From assembly GCA_028571685.1 (NCBI GenBank), contig CM053166.1:65000111-65064110 (forward strand): a DNA stretch of 64,000 nucleotides, in the 5' to 3' direction. Position numbers and translations under genes: made by a program. Shown here one piece after another: positions 21,489 to 32,715 of the stretch (its first letter is position 1; every line of letters begins with the position of its first letter). Source of the DNA: Heterohyrax brucei. Lineage: Eukaryota; Chordata; Mammalia; Hyracoidea; Procaviidae. A model generated the notes under the pieces. The model worked only from the letters and a program-made list of their open reading frames with translations, was not told the DNA's origin and searched no databases.

Positions 21489-23204
21489 CTTTTATGTTTA
21501 TGTGTGTATACACATGTACACTGACACAAATTTACCTAATTTAGTTCGAAATGTCTTCTGTGTCCTTTTGTTAAAACCACTATATGCTTTGGAATCACAT
21601 TTTGGAATTGTTGATTAGGTGTCATTTTTATTGAAGTCTCCTTTGTTTCTCTTCCTTATCTTTTTTTGGGGGAGGGTTTTACTGGTTTAAAGAGATGAGT
21701 TCATTTGTCTTATACAGTGTTCCGCATCTTCTGACTTTATCTTTTTACTTCCTTTTGTTATATTTTAGCATATTCTTCTGTCCTCTGTTTTAAGTAGAAG
21801 TTATTCATCAAACATTTGCTTATTGTTTTTCAGTGCCAGCCTGGCTCAGTCTCATTAGGGTTCATTAAAATTATTTTACCCCACTTCCTGCATGCTTATG
21901 TGTCTTTGTCCTTAAACAGATTTTGGGAAAAGTTACAGATTGCATGACATTTTGGTCCTTAATATTTCTGTGTATCTTTTTACAAAATCAGGATATTTAA
22001 AAAATAACCATAATACCTTTATTACATAATACAGTTAACCATGCCTGCCATATGCTATTGATTTAAACATGCACGTAATTTTCTTATTTTAACTCCTGTG
22101 AAATCAAAATGTCTTATAATTGTGGCATTTTCAGTCTCTGTAGGGCAACTGGGTGGTCATGACACAGTTGTTAATGCCTGTGCATGCTCAGGCATGACTA
22201 GACAACTGTGACCTTTTTTCCCAGTGGACAAATCACTTTAGGATCATTGAGGTAAAAATAAGAATTCTGATTGTTGGCAGTACTTTTTATTAATAATGTC
22301 ATTTAAAAAACAGTGATAGCATGGGGTTCAGAGAAAACTAAGAAATACTATATCATCATCATTTTTAATGACCTAGAAATCGATACTGTATGGAAAAATC
22401 CAAACATGGAACATGGATGACAGGATTGAAAAGTAACAAGAATTGATTTTTAACTTTAGGCTATCTCAATGAATGAATTATTTCACTTATGTGTTCTTGT
22501 ATGAAAAAGACTATGATGTGGTAAAAATTTTATTTTTCACTATTTATAAAATAATTTGAGTTACTAATAATTGTAGGTACAGTTAGAGCTTGATTGGAAG
22601 CATCCCCTACCTTTCATAGTGATACATAAAAAAAGATCATAAATTTGATGAGGCCTTAGATTCAGTGATAGATAATTCCATAATATAAGGTTCTTCTAAT
22701 GTATTTTTCTTGCATAAATGGTTCTAAGTTGTTTTTTTCTTTCACATTGCGTTGAATTTCCACACAGGTTTTAGCTTTAAATAGATGCTTTTGAAGAGTT
22801 AAAGTTTTTAGTATTGTATAGCTCTTTTGAAGATGGTTTATCTTCTGACATCTTTTGCGATCTACCCTTTGTCTTTTGTATTCTGCAACTTCCTTTGTGT
22901 CTGGAATTTCATTTTATGTATTTAGCTCACTGAATCTGGGAATTGTTTTCTTCAGTTTTGTCTTTAAATTTTACTTGTGTTCTGTTACCTTTTTTGATTC
23001 TTAAAACTGATTTTAGATATAACTGATTTTCCCACTCTTACATGTCTTTTATCTTCACTTTCATATTTTCCATCTCTGTCTCTTTGCCACATTGTGGATA
23101 GTTTGTGGTGTACTATATTGTAGTTCCTAATTCTCCAGCTGCATTTAATGTGAATTTTTTCTCTGTTTACCGCAGAGGCAGGTTTTTTGTTTTGGGTTTT
23201 TCTT
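21489..23204. other. Intronic sequence, unassigned
   Basis: No exon or clear repeat recognised over 1.7 kb. Parts may be very old L1, but I cannot support that. The only local structure noted is a hairpin at 22161-22211. Confidence 0.4.
22161..22211. repeat. Two-step hairpin-forming inverted repeat
   Basis: The outer arms ACAGTTGT and ACAACTGT and the inner arms ATGCCTG and CAGGCAT are complementary around an 8-base centre containing TGCATG. It may be a chance structure or a decayed SINE head, since CTGGGTGG precedes it. Confidence 0.5.
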
Positions 23205-23300
23205 TTAACCCATTGCACCAAGTTGATTCTGTTAGTGACTCTGTAGGACAGAGTAGAGCTACCCTGTAGAATTTCCAGGGCTGTAAACCTTGATAGCCAT
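23205..23300 (-). mobile_element. AfroSINE, 3' fragment
   Basis: CAAGTTGATTCTGTTAGTGA, then GGACAGAGTAGAGCTACCCT and TAGAATTTCCAGGGCTGTAA: tail and part of the body only. Confidence 0.65.
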
Positions 23301-23327
23301 GTCTTTCTCCCTTGAAGGGGCTAACAA

Positions 23328-23492
23328 AACAGAAAAACCACTGCCGTCAAGTTGGATCCTACTAATAGAGACCCTATGGGTCAGGGTAGAACTGCCCCAT
23401 AGTGTTTCCAAGGAGTACCTGGTGGATTTGAACTGCTCACCTTTTGGTTAGCAGATGTAGCACTTAACCCACTACATCACCAGGGTTTCCTT
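23328..23492 (-). mobile_element. AfroSINE, near full length
   Basis: Tail CCGTCAAGTTGGATCCTACT, body GTAGAACTGCCCCATAGTGT, head read as GGAAACCCTGGTGATGTAGT from 23490. Confidence 0.88.
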
Positions 23493-24134
23493 TTTTGCTT
23501 TAGAAGGGAATATTTTTAGTTTATCATTTATCGTTTACTTAGAAGGTAGCCCTTGGGTTCAGATTTATGTTGAAAATATTGTGGGTAGCATCTTCCTATG
23601 TGTAGTGCTTAATTTGTCTCTTGTTCTGTACAGCTATTGAAGTGAGAATCCTAGGCCACTCGTGTGTATTCTTGGCTTTAGCATTTGCTTATCTTTCTGT
23701 TTTTGCTTTTTAAATTTTTTGGCCTTCTTCCTTTTGTTACTAGCACAGCCATTCACTTGTAAATATGTTTTAAATTGTTTTTTGCCTCAAGAATGTTTTC
23801 TAATATGTCTTGTTTGCCATTGACCATATTTCTGGAAATGGCTAGACTTTTAGTTACTGTGGCATAATTCAGGGAAACATAAATGAAAATATTAAGTTGC
23901 TTTTCTTTTTAAATCCTTGCATTTGTTCATGCTGTAAATATAATGACTAGTGTTGAACCAAGTGTTGGAGACATAAGTTTGTGACCTTTCTGAATGGCAT
24001 TAAGCAATACGCAACATAACCTTGAAGTAGTCATACTTGTTGACCTAGTAACTCCATTTCTAGAAATTAGCCTTGAATAAATGATTATTATATAGAGTGG
24101 CATATTAGATAGGATATGGATTCCATATATTACA
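23493..24134. other. Intronic sequence with no recognisable feature
   Basis: AT-rich. No supported exon or repeat. Confidence 0.4.
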
Positions 24135-24290
24135 TGTGTTACTTGTTACTGTTGAGTTGATTCCAACTCATAGCAACCCTATAAGACAGAGTGGAACAGT
24201 GGTATAGGTTTTCCAAGGATCAGCTGGTGGGTTAACAGCCAGTTGCTTAACTGCAATTTTCTGTAGGCCTAGTATAAGAACCCTCAGTGT
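24135..24290 (-). mobile_element. AfroSINE, diverged
   Basis: TGTTGAGTTGATTCCAACTC, then AGACAGAGTGGAACAGTGGT and TTTTCCAAGGATCAGCTGGT. The head is partly lost. Confidence 0.75.
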
Positions 24291-24323
24291 AAACTGTTAG
24301 TGTTCACATCCAGTTATAATTTC

Positions 24324-24679
24324 CTTCTTTTTTTTATTGTGATCGAGTGAAAGTGTACAATCCAAGTTAAATTTGCATGCCCGCGCATCTGCAGCTCCTT
24401 CTGCGCTCCTTGCCCAGTGACAGCACACTCCTCTTTTTCGTTCTATATATGTTGTACCCTCCTTAGAATCTCCCATGCCCTCCTCTCCACCCTCTCAACT
24501 CCCTTTAGTAAGAGGCCAGGAGGACAACATCCAGTAGATGCGTAGAACCATAATGTGCATACAATGATATAGTCACTCTGTGTCCTCGAGTCCAGTCCAT
24601 TTCTGTCCCAAGAGTTGACCTCAGTAATAATTTCTGGACAGGGGCAGCATCAGGTCTTGGGGCCATGCTCCCAGGGGAA
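24324..24679 (-). mobile_element. 5'-truncated L1 3' end with 14-bp target duplication
   Basis: A 356-bp 3'UTR insertion with a T-rich start, AGTGAAAGTGTACAATCCAA and the CTCCTTCTGCGCTCC region. Exact 14-bp duplications CCAGTTATAATTTC lie at 24310-24323 and 24680-24693. The insert belongs to the same 3'UTR family as L1-1 (its 3' half matches 1390-1530). Confidence 0.93.
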
Positions 24680-24734
24680 CCAGTTATAATTTCTTAATAT
24701 GAAATTGTAATAGGTACTATAATGTAGTCTAGGT

Positions 24735-24999
24735 CAGAGTTTGGCAAACTTTTTTCATAAAGGGCCAGACATTAATTTTTTTTTTTTTTGATAAAAGGCC
24801 AGATAATGAATAGGTGAGATTTAGCCAGTATACAGATAACAGGTTTTGTGAGTCCTGTTGCAGCTACTCAAATGTGGCCTTGTAGCTGAAAGCAGCCGTA
24901 GACGAAACATAAACAAATGAGCCATGACTGGATTACAGTCAAAGTTAAAAACAGGTGGCTGGCTGGATTTGGCTGATGGGCCATAGTTTACTAATCCTA
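24735..24999. mobile_element. hAT-type MITE (Charlie-like)
   Basis: Starts CAGAGTTTGGCAAACTTTTT, has AAGGGCCAGACATTAA, GAAAGCAGCCGTAGACGAAA and GGATTTGGCTGATGGGCCAT, and ends in the inverted counterpart TAGTTTACTAATCCTA. This is a widely dispersed mammalian hAT MITE. An A/T tract at 24777-24790 interrupts the left part. Confidence 0.75.
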
Positions 25000-25074
25000 A
25001 TATAGATTCTTTAACCTCTAATGGTTTGGATTGTTGCAGGGAGTATCTTTTATAAACAATACATTTCCCAGAAA

Positions 25075-25262
25075 GGTGCTTTGGCAGTGCAATGGTTAAA
25101 CACTTGGCCGCTAAAGAAGAGGATGTCCATTCAAACCCACTCAGTGGCTCTAAGGGAGAAAATCCTGGCAATTGCTCCTGTAAAGGTTAAAGATAGAAAA
25201 TCCTATGGGGTTTTCTCCTCTGTCACATGGGTCTAAAATCAGTTTGGTGGCACCTAACAGTA
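25075..25262 (+). mobile_element. AfroSINE, long variant
   Basis: AGGTGCTTTGGCAGTGCAAT, GGTTAAACACTTGGCCGCTA, CATTCAAACCCACTCAGTGG, then the long-variant body with TGCTCCTGTAAAGG and a tail ending GGTGGCACCTAACAG. That tail is the form nearest to the RTE end at 28925-28940. Confidence 0.75.
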
Positions 25263-25278
25263 TTTCCCGGAAAGTTAC

Positions 25279-25803
25279 TGTTTTAATCAGCTAGTGCTGC
25301 TCTAACAGAAATACCACAGAGTGGATGGCTTTAACAAAGGGCGGTTTATTTTTACACAGTCCGGTAGGCTACAAGTCCAAATTCAGGATGTCCACTCCAG
25401 GGGAAGGCTTTCCCCTTTGTCAGCTCTGGAGGAAAGTCTGATATTGCATCAGTCTTTGTCCAGGGAGCATCTTGGTGCAGGAACCTTAGGTCTGAAGGAC
25501 GCACTCTTCTCCTGGTGCTGCTTGCTTGATGGTGTGAGGTTCCCAATTCTTAGTCGGCTTCCCTTTCCTTTTATCTCTTGCAGGCTGAAAGGATTAAGGG
25601 TGGGGCAAGCCATACTCCGGGGAAACCCCCTTTACAGTGAAGCAAGGTGGTGATCTTATAAAGAGATTTACAGTCCCACCCTAGTTCTTTAACATACAGC
25701 ATAGGAAAACCACGAAATAGAGGACAGTCAGAAGATACTGGGAATCATGGCCCAGCCGCGTGGCTACACTTACTTTTGGGGGGATGCAATTCAATCCATG
25801 ACA
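25279..25803 (-). mobile_element. ERVL-MaLR-type solo LTR, antisense, 5-bp target duplication
   Basis: A 525-bp LTR with TG...CA ends. GTTAC at 25274-25278 and at 25804-25808 is a 5-bp target duplication, as expected for ERVL-class elements. On the minus strand it begins TGTCATGGATTGAATTGCAT and ends AGCAGCACTAGCTGATTAAA-CA. Internal sequence has been lost by LTR recombination. It is the most complete copy of this LTR family in the window. Confidence 0.9.
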
Positions 25804-25808
25804 GTTAC

Positions 25809-26288
25809 TGTCTTAATCCCCCACAGTAGGTTAAAGAATAACTGACTTCATCAGATTTAAACTCATTTTCACATCTGTGCGTTTGCTTAAATCACTGTTT
25901 TGCATAGATACATGTTTCTCAGTGGGGATAGTGCTGGCATTTTTGGTAAGAAAAGTACATTGATTCTTTTTGAGGGCATACATGCATTTCAAGATGTAGC
26001 AGTTCATGCCCCCAAGTCACTAAAAGTTAGTGGCACCCTCTGTTCCTTCCGTTATTTTGATTCTCCTCCAGTTTGCTTTATCAGGTGCCCCCAATTGAGA
26101 ACCACTAACCCAAAGTCTCCCAAGACTGCTTTTTTAAAATTCATTTTTGAAGGCCACATGTAACCTCCACATATTTCTAAAGATGTGTGGTTTAAACCAC
26201 CAACTGAGATGTATTGTTCTCCTCCTCCTTTCCTAACTGTTCTTGTGCCCAAGTATTACCTCTTCTTAATCCTTATTATATTCATTAC
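25809..26288. other. Intronic sequence with no recognisable feature
   Basis: No supported exon or repeat. Confidence 0.4.
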
Positions 26289-26455
26289 TGGAAAGCCTGG
26301 TGGCATAGTGGTTAAGTGCTACATCTGCTAACCAAAAGGTCGGCAGTTGAAATCCGATAGGCTCTCCTTGGAAACAATGGGGCAGTTCTGCTCAGACCTA
26401 TAGGGTCACTATGACTCATATAATCAACTCGATGGCAGTGTCTTTTGGCTATTAT
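26289..26455 (+). mobile_element. AfroSINE, array copy 1
   Basis: Near full length: GGTGGCATAGTGGTTAAGTG (A-box region), AAGGTCGGCAGTTGAAATCC (B-box region), CACTATGACTCATATAATCA tail. Confidence 0.88.
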
Positions 26456-26609
26456 ATTCAGACGGCACTTGGCTTGGCATTTAGTAACTCTTAAATGTGT
26501 GTAGCTTATAGTATACCCTTGTGCACTTAATTTCATAATCTTTTGTCATTAGATTATAAGCTCATTGAGGATAGGGGTTCATGTCTGTTTTGCTCATTAC
26601 TGTCTTCCC

Positions 26610-26770
26610 TGTGGAAACCCTGGTTGCATAGTGCTTAAGTTTCATGGCTGGTAACCAAAAGGTAGATAGTTTAAATCTGCCAGGTGCTCCTTGGAAGCAC
26701 TGTGGAGCAGTTTTGCTATGTCCTATATGGTCTCTATGAGTTGGAATTGACTCACAGCAGTGGGTATTGT
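26610..26770 (+). mobile_element. AfroSINE, array copy 2
   Basis: Near full length: GGAAACCCTGGTTGCATAGT, AGATAGTTTAAATCTGCCAG, TCTATGAGTTGGAATTGACT. Confidence 0.88.
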
Positions 26771-26784
26771 TTGTTTGTTTATCT

Positions 26785-26945
26785 TCCCTTTGGAGCTGTA
26801 ATGGTGCAGTGCTTAAGAGCTTACCCGCTAAAGAAAAGGCTGGCAAGTTTGAATCTACCAGCTGCTCCGTGGACACCCTGTGGGGCAGTTTTGCTCTGTC
26901 TTGTAGAGTCAATATGAGTCAGAATCAATTCAATGATGGCAGATT
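26785..26945 (+). mobile_element. AfroSINE, array copy 3
   Basis: Near full length: GGAGCTGTAATGGTGCAGTG, GGCAAGTTTGAATCTACCAG, ATATGAGTCAGAATCAATTC. Confidence 0.88.
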
Positions 26946-27072
26946 TATTTTTTGGTTTTATCTTCCCTGTGCCTGTAACTTTTGTGACTCATACAAGGTG
27001 TTTGAATATTTGAATTACATTGTTTGCTGTTACGTAAAATGAGACTTAACTCTTCTTCAAGATTTATAAGTT

Positions 27073-27235
27073 CCTGAACCCTGGTGTTGTAGTGGTTAAG
27101 TGCTACATCTCCTAACCAGGAGGCTGCGGTTCAGATCTTCCAGGTGCTCCTTGGAAACTATGGAGCAGTTGTCTTCTGTCCTGTAGAATCAGTGTAAGTT
27201 GGAATCGACTTGATGGTACTGGTTTTGGTTGTTTT
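27073..27235 (+). mobile_element. AfroSINE, array copy 4
   Basis: Near full length: TGAACCCTGGTGTTGTAGTG, CGGTTCAGATCTTCCAGGTG, AAGTTGGAATCGACTTGATG, then a GGTTTTGG tail. Confidence 0.88.
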
Positions 27236-27239
27236 TTGT

Positions 27240-27412
27240 TTTACCCTGGTGCTGTAGTGGTTAAGTGCTATGACTGCCAGTCAGAAGATTGGCCATTCAA
27301 ACCCACCAGGTGCTCCTTGGAAACTCTGTTGGGCAGTTCTACTCTGTCCTGTATGGTTGCTATGAGTTGTAATCAACCGGATGGCAGCAGGTTTGGTTTG
27401 GGTTGCTTGATA
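27240..27412 (+). mobile_element. AfroSINE, array copy 5
   Basis: Near full length: TACCCTGGTGCTGTAGTGGT, CCATTCAAACCCACCAGGTG, GCTATGAGTTGTAATCAACC, then a GGTTTGGTTTGGG tail. It starts within a few bases of the end of copy 4. Confidence 0.88.
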
Positions 27413-27509
27413 GATAGGGAACCACACTTACGTTAATCTTCTGTCACCCATGGAGCTGAGCTCACAGACTTAATACTGGCTGACTCAATTTAGTAAACCT
27501 ATGAGCATC

Positions 27510-27668
27510 TGGAAACCCTGGTAGCGTGGTGGTTAAGTGCTACGGTTGCTAACCAGAAGGTCTGTAGTTCAGATCTACCAGATGCTCCCTGAGATACTCA
27601 GTGGGGGCAGTTCTCCTCTCTGTAGGGTCATTATGAGTCAGAATCACCTCAGTGGCACTGTGTTGTGT
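27510..27668 (+). mobile_element. AfroSINE, array copy 6
   Basis: Near full length: GGAAACCCTGGTAGCGTGGT, GTAGTTCAGATCTACCAGAT, TTATGAGTCAGAATCACCTC. Confidence 0.87.
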
Positions 27669-27924
27669 GGGCATCTCCTATATGCGAGGCACTGTGGTAG
27701 GTGATAATGGGGAATGCACAGACAATTAGCACCGCTGTTGTTGTGGTACTTTGATGGGATGGGATTCTCTCAGTACTATACAACTAACAAAAGCAACAAA
27801 GAAAATAGTTGTTAAGAATAAGCAGACTTACTAGATTCAGTTTGTATATTTTCTGCTTAGTACTTGTCTCCTTGAGCAAGTTGTGCAGTCTCTGCAATTC
27901 TTGAGGTTTTTCATTCTATAAATG

Positions 27925-28130
27925 AAGTCTCCCAGTGGCACAGTGATTTAAGTGCTCAGCTGCTATGCGAAAGACTGACAGTTCAAACCCACCAGCTACT
28001 CCGAGGGAGAATGATGTGGCAGCCTGCTTCTGTAAAGATTGTAGACTTGGAAAATGTATTGAACACGTCTACTCTGTCCTCCTGTAGGTTCACTGTGAGT
28101 CCAAATTGACTTAATGGCACACGAAAGCAA
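27925..28130 (+). mobile_element. AfroSINE, array copy 7 (long variant)
   Basis: AAGTCTCCCAGTGGCACAGT, CAGTTCAAACCCACCAGCTA, the long-variant body CTGCTTCTGTAAAGATTGTA, and tail GTGAGTCCAAATTGACTTAA. Confidence 0.82.
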
Positions 28131-28194
28131 CCTCCAGTTCATAGGGTTATTGGAACCTTTTAAAGATGATAAATCTTTTTGCATAAATTTAAGT

Positions 28195-28945
28195 TTTACT
28201 GTTACATTTACTGATGAAGATCAAGGACTACAGCCTTTAGTATGGATTGCACTTCATCAGCATCAGGAAAACAAAAATCCTCACAACTGGACCAGTGAGC
28301 ATTACTGTCATAAGTGGAGAAAGGATTGAGGTTGTTACGGACTTCATTATACTTGGGGCCACAATCAGCACCCATGGAAGCAGCAGTCAAGAAATCAAAA
28401 GACGCATTGTATTGGGAAAATCTGCTGCGAAGGATGTCTTTATTCAAAAGTAAGAATGTCACCTTGAAGACTGAAATGCTCCTGACCCAAGCCATGGTAT
28501 ATTTAGTGGCAACATATGTGTGCGAAAGCTGGACAGTGAACAAAGAAGACAGAGGAAGAATTGATGCCTTTGAATTGTGGTGTTGGAGAAGAATGTTGAA
28601 TGTACCATGGACCACCAAAAGAACCAACATATCTGTTCTGGAAGAAGTACAACCAGCGTGCTCCTTGGAAGCAGATGGCAAGACTGCATCTTGCATACTT
28701 TGGACATGTTGTCAGGAAAGGTGAAGGACATCATGCTTGGTGGAGTGGCCAAGCCGGTGGAGTGGAGGGTCAGCGAAAAAGAGGCAGACCCTCGACAAGA
28801 TGGATTAACACAGTGGCCACAACAATGGGCTTAAGCATAAAAATGATTGTGGACATGGCACAAGACCAGGCCGTGTTTTGTTCTGTTGTTCATGTGGTCG
28901 CTATGAGTCGGAACTGACTCAACAGCACCTAACAACAACTGTTAC
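28195..28945 (+). mobile_element. RTE/BovB-like LINE, 3' end, sense
   Basis: Translates in broken frames to the RTE ORF2 region after the RT core: 28247-28453 reads FIILGATIST...SSQEIKRRI, 28314-28724 reads WTVNKEDRGRIDAFELWCWR and LNVPWTTKR, and 28600-28917 reads LHLAYFGHVVRKGEG followed by GQRKRGRPSTRWI. These match the C-terminal part of RTE/BovB proteins as I know the family. The element ends with GTCGCTATGAGTCGGAACTG and AGCACCTAACAACAAC, the tail shared with AfroSINEs. At least two frameshifts. It overlaps in content with the antisense copy at 13848-14690. Confidence 0.9.
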
Positions 28946-29879
28946 ATAGTAGTGTCATATGATAGCGATAAAGATCACCCCTGGAAATGGAGAAGCAGCA
29001 AAGCTCTATGGGAAAGGTAGCATTTAAAATGGATATTGATGATTTATAGAGTGGCAGGGGTGAGGATAAGATTTCTTAGAGAAGAGGGGAAGGATAGAGA
29101 GGTATGAACAAAGTAAGCACTGCAGGAGAATGCAGATTGTGCCCTGAAAGCAGCAAATGCCTGTCAGTAAAATCGTATTTCCGCTATGCTCCATGCCACC
29201 TTATCTGAATAATTACCAAAATTGCTGAATGATGTTACTTGCTGTTACCCAACCAGTGCTCCTCCTAGGGGGAAAAAAAAAAAAACCTTATCTCTTACAT
29301 CTTGACCTCTTAGGTTGAACACTGTATGACACTGAATTGACTTCTTCTGCATTCAGAATATCTGTGTTATTTTCCCCTTACTAGATTACATCTTTCTTTA
29401 GAGTAGCCAGCCATGTGCGACTGAGTTGAATCAGGGGATATATATTTTAGTCAGTTTGGCTTTTCAACCCTCAAGTAGTGTCTGTGGAACCTAGTAGATG
29501 ATTTCTCAACATTTTTGACTGGGGGAGGGAGGAAACAGCAAATACATAGTTTTAATTTCAAAAGTAACAATGGAATTAAAAATCAGATACGAACTTTTGA
29601 AAGGATTGTTATATGAGACCTTTGTGAATCCCCAAATTTGTGAATACCCCTGTAGCATATAATTTACTCATTTGGAAAATGGAATTATAAGGATTTAATT
29701 GAATTAAATTACCATGTTGATTACATTTTAAGATAAACTCAGGAAACATTTTTTTAGTGTTTCCAGAAAAATTGTTAAAATTCAAAGGAAAACCACAGTA
29801 TAATCCTAGAATAAATTTTTGTATTCAAAATCATTATACCAAAAAGTGTACCTAGTGTCTGAAATTTGGGAGCCAAACA
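28946..29879. other. Intronic sequence with no recognisable feature
   Basis: Contains an A-rich run at 29272-29285. No exon or repeat supported. Confidence 0.4.
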
Positions 29880-30345
29880 GATATTTATATACCGGTGTTT
29901 ATTACATTACTCACAATAATCAAGGAAAGGAAACAACCCAAGTATCCATTAACAGATGACTGGATAAACATACAGTGGAATATATTATTCAGCCATAAAG
30001 AAAACATGAAGTTCTGTTTACCATGCTATACCGTGAATGAGCCTTGGAAAACGTTATGCTGACTGAGTGAAATAAATATGAAACAAAGAACAAATAATAT
30101 AAAATATCTAGAATAGGCAAGTGTGTAGAGACTGAAATTTATTAGCGGTTAGCAGTGATTAGAAGCTAGGGGAAGTGGAAAGTTATCACTTAAGTGATGC
30201 AGAGTTTCTCTTTTTAGGGTAATGAAAACTTTTTGGAAATCGATTGGGAGTGGTGGTTGTACAACATGCTGAATATAATTCATGTAATGTTTAAAATGGC
30301 AATTTCTTTGTACATATATTACCACAAAAAAAAAAAAGTCACCTG
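29880..30345 (+). mobile_element. Old L1 3' end, sense
   Basis: CATTACTCACAATAATCAAG, AAACAACCCAAGTATCCATT and GGAATATATTATTCAGCCAT mark the 3' end of an ancient L1 on the + strand, running to an A-rich tail at 30324-30336. It is the only sense-oriented L1 piece I could identify. Confidence 0.85.
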
Positions 30346-30419
30346 TTTACATTTTAGGCTTTACGTTTTGGGCATCACTGATTCTCAAAGCATTGAGCCT
30401 CGGCAGTTTTAAGATAAGC

Positions 30420-30907
30420 CCACTCTCTCTCTCAGTTACCTAGTGCCATGACAGAGTTGAATGGCTTAAAAAAAAAGTTTATTCTCTCCCAGTTCTAGGA
30501 GACTAGAAGTCTGAATTCAGGATGCTAGCTTCAAGGAGGGGAATACTTTTTCTTTTTATTGGGTAAGATCCCTGCCATCAGTCTTTCCTGGTTGAGGAAT
30601 GTCTCAGCGCAGTGACCAAAGGATGTACTAATTCTCCTGGCTCTTATTTCTTGTGGTATGAGGTCTCTATGTCTCTCTGCTTATTATCTCAAGAGATTGA
30701 CCTAAAATACAACCTAATCTTGTAGATTGAGTCCTGCCTCATTAACGTAACTCTAATCCTGCCTCATTAACATCATAGATGTAGAATTTACTGCATATAG
30801 GAAAATCACATCAGATGACAAAAAGGTGGACAGTCACACAATACTAGGAACCACGGCCTAGCCAAGTTGACACATATTTGGAGGGGGACATAATTTAATC
30901 CATGACA
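30420..30907 (-). mobile_element. ERVL-MaLR-type LTR, antisense
   Basis: Matches the LTR at 25279-25803: TCTGAATTCAGGATGCTAGC, GAGTCCTGCCTCATTAACGT, GAAAATCACATCAGATGACA and the end TTTAATCCATGACA. CCTGCCTCATTAAC occurs twice 24 bp apart, a feature of the family. The following CTCCCTTAACCC resembles the polypurine tract next to a 3' LTR. Confidence 0.88.
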
Positions 30908-31963
<1,056 letters not shown>

Positions 31964-32370
31964 TAAGTTGACATAAAACTAATAACACCAGTTGTTTCCA
32001 GCAAGTGACTTGTTTTTGTTTGTGTCTGTGAATATGAGTGTGTAATAAACACAATATTTTAATGTCAATAAACGTATATTTTTCAGTAGTAGTTTAAATG
32101 ATTAGGTTTTTCCTTCACGATTATTGGTCCACTTTAAGATTTTTTTGAGTTCTTTGTGTTCCTAAAGTAATCCAGTATATGATTCTAAAAGGGGCTTAGA
32201 TTAGAAAGTTTGGAATTTCTTAGTCATTCATGTGGAGCAGGAAGACCACTCCAGATTATTTGAACTGGGGAATGACTGTGCTGCTCATTTAAAATCTCAA
32301 GATCTGTGGGTGAATAATCTGTAAGTACCAGTAATTTTACATTTTCAGACTTCAGGACAGATTTCACCCT

Positions 32371-32480
32371 ATAATACCTGCCAGCACTTTTCAGTTTCCA
32401 GTATTATGACTGTTTCCTTCCCTCTTCCCCTCACCCCATACACACCTGCTAGTACTTTTCATTTTCTTGTATTATAAACT
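32371..32480. repeat. Imperfect direct repeat, about 72-bp spacing
   Basis: CCTGCCAGCACTTTTCAGTT with GTATTATGACT at 32379 onward is echoed by CCTGCTAGTACTTTTCATTT with GTATTATAAACT at 32446 onward. This looks like a small old tandem duplication. Confidence 0.5.
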
Positions 32481-32604
32481 CTCAGTTCTGTCTTCTACAA
32501 GTTAGAATAATGGTTCTGTCTTCAAAATCAGAGATTAAATATGATAGTAATACGTAAGATTGGCCTTTGTCCCATTACTTATCTTTTTACTAGAGATGCT
32601 ATAA

Positions 32605-32715
32605 TGAAAAGAATGTGGAATTTGGAGTTGGAAGATCAGTATTCTGGTGTCAGTGCTGCCACTTAATTTGATCTTGAATTAAATAGTGTCTTTGAGGTCT
32701 GTTTCTTCTTTTTTG
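32605..32715 (+). mobile_element. Possible MIR SINE
   Basis: GGAGTTGGAAGATCAGTATT, CAGTGCTGCCACTTAATTTG and GAGGTCTGTTTCTT follow the order of the MIR core. It is diverged, so the call is tentative. Confidence 0.5.

Noticed and set aside
21489-23204. Possible continuation of the old antisense L1
   Set aside because: I could not point to any clear ORF2 or UTR signature in this stretch.
25321-25653. A 110-codon frame in the solo LTR
   Set aside because: It reads antisense through an LTR with TG...CA ends and a 5-bp target duplication. The similar frame at 61790-62002 reflects LTR similarity, not coding.
26289-26455. tRNA gene candidates in the SINE heads
   Set aside because: A- and B-box-like motifs are present, but the sequences cannot fold into a full cloverleaf and continue into the SINE body, so they are tRNA-derived SINEs.
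26289-28130. A CRISPR-like array of repeats with spacers
   Set aside because: Repeat units are about 160 bp, diverged, irregularly spaced and are SINEs in a mammalian genome.
28208-28696. A 162-codon minus-strand frame
   Set aside because: It is the reverse strand of the RTE fragment, whose plus-strand frames match the RTE protein C-terminus.
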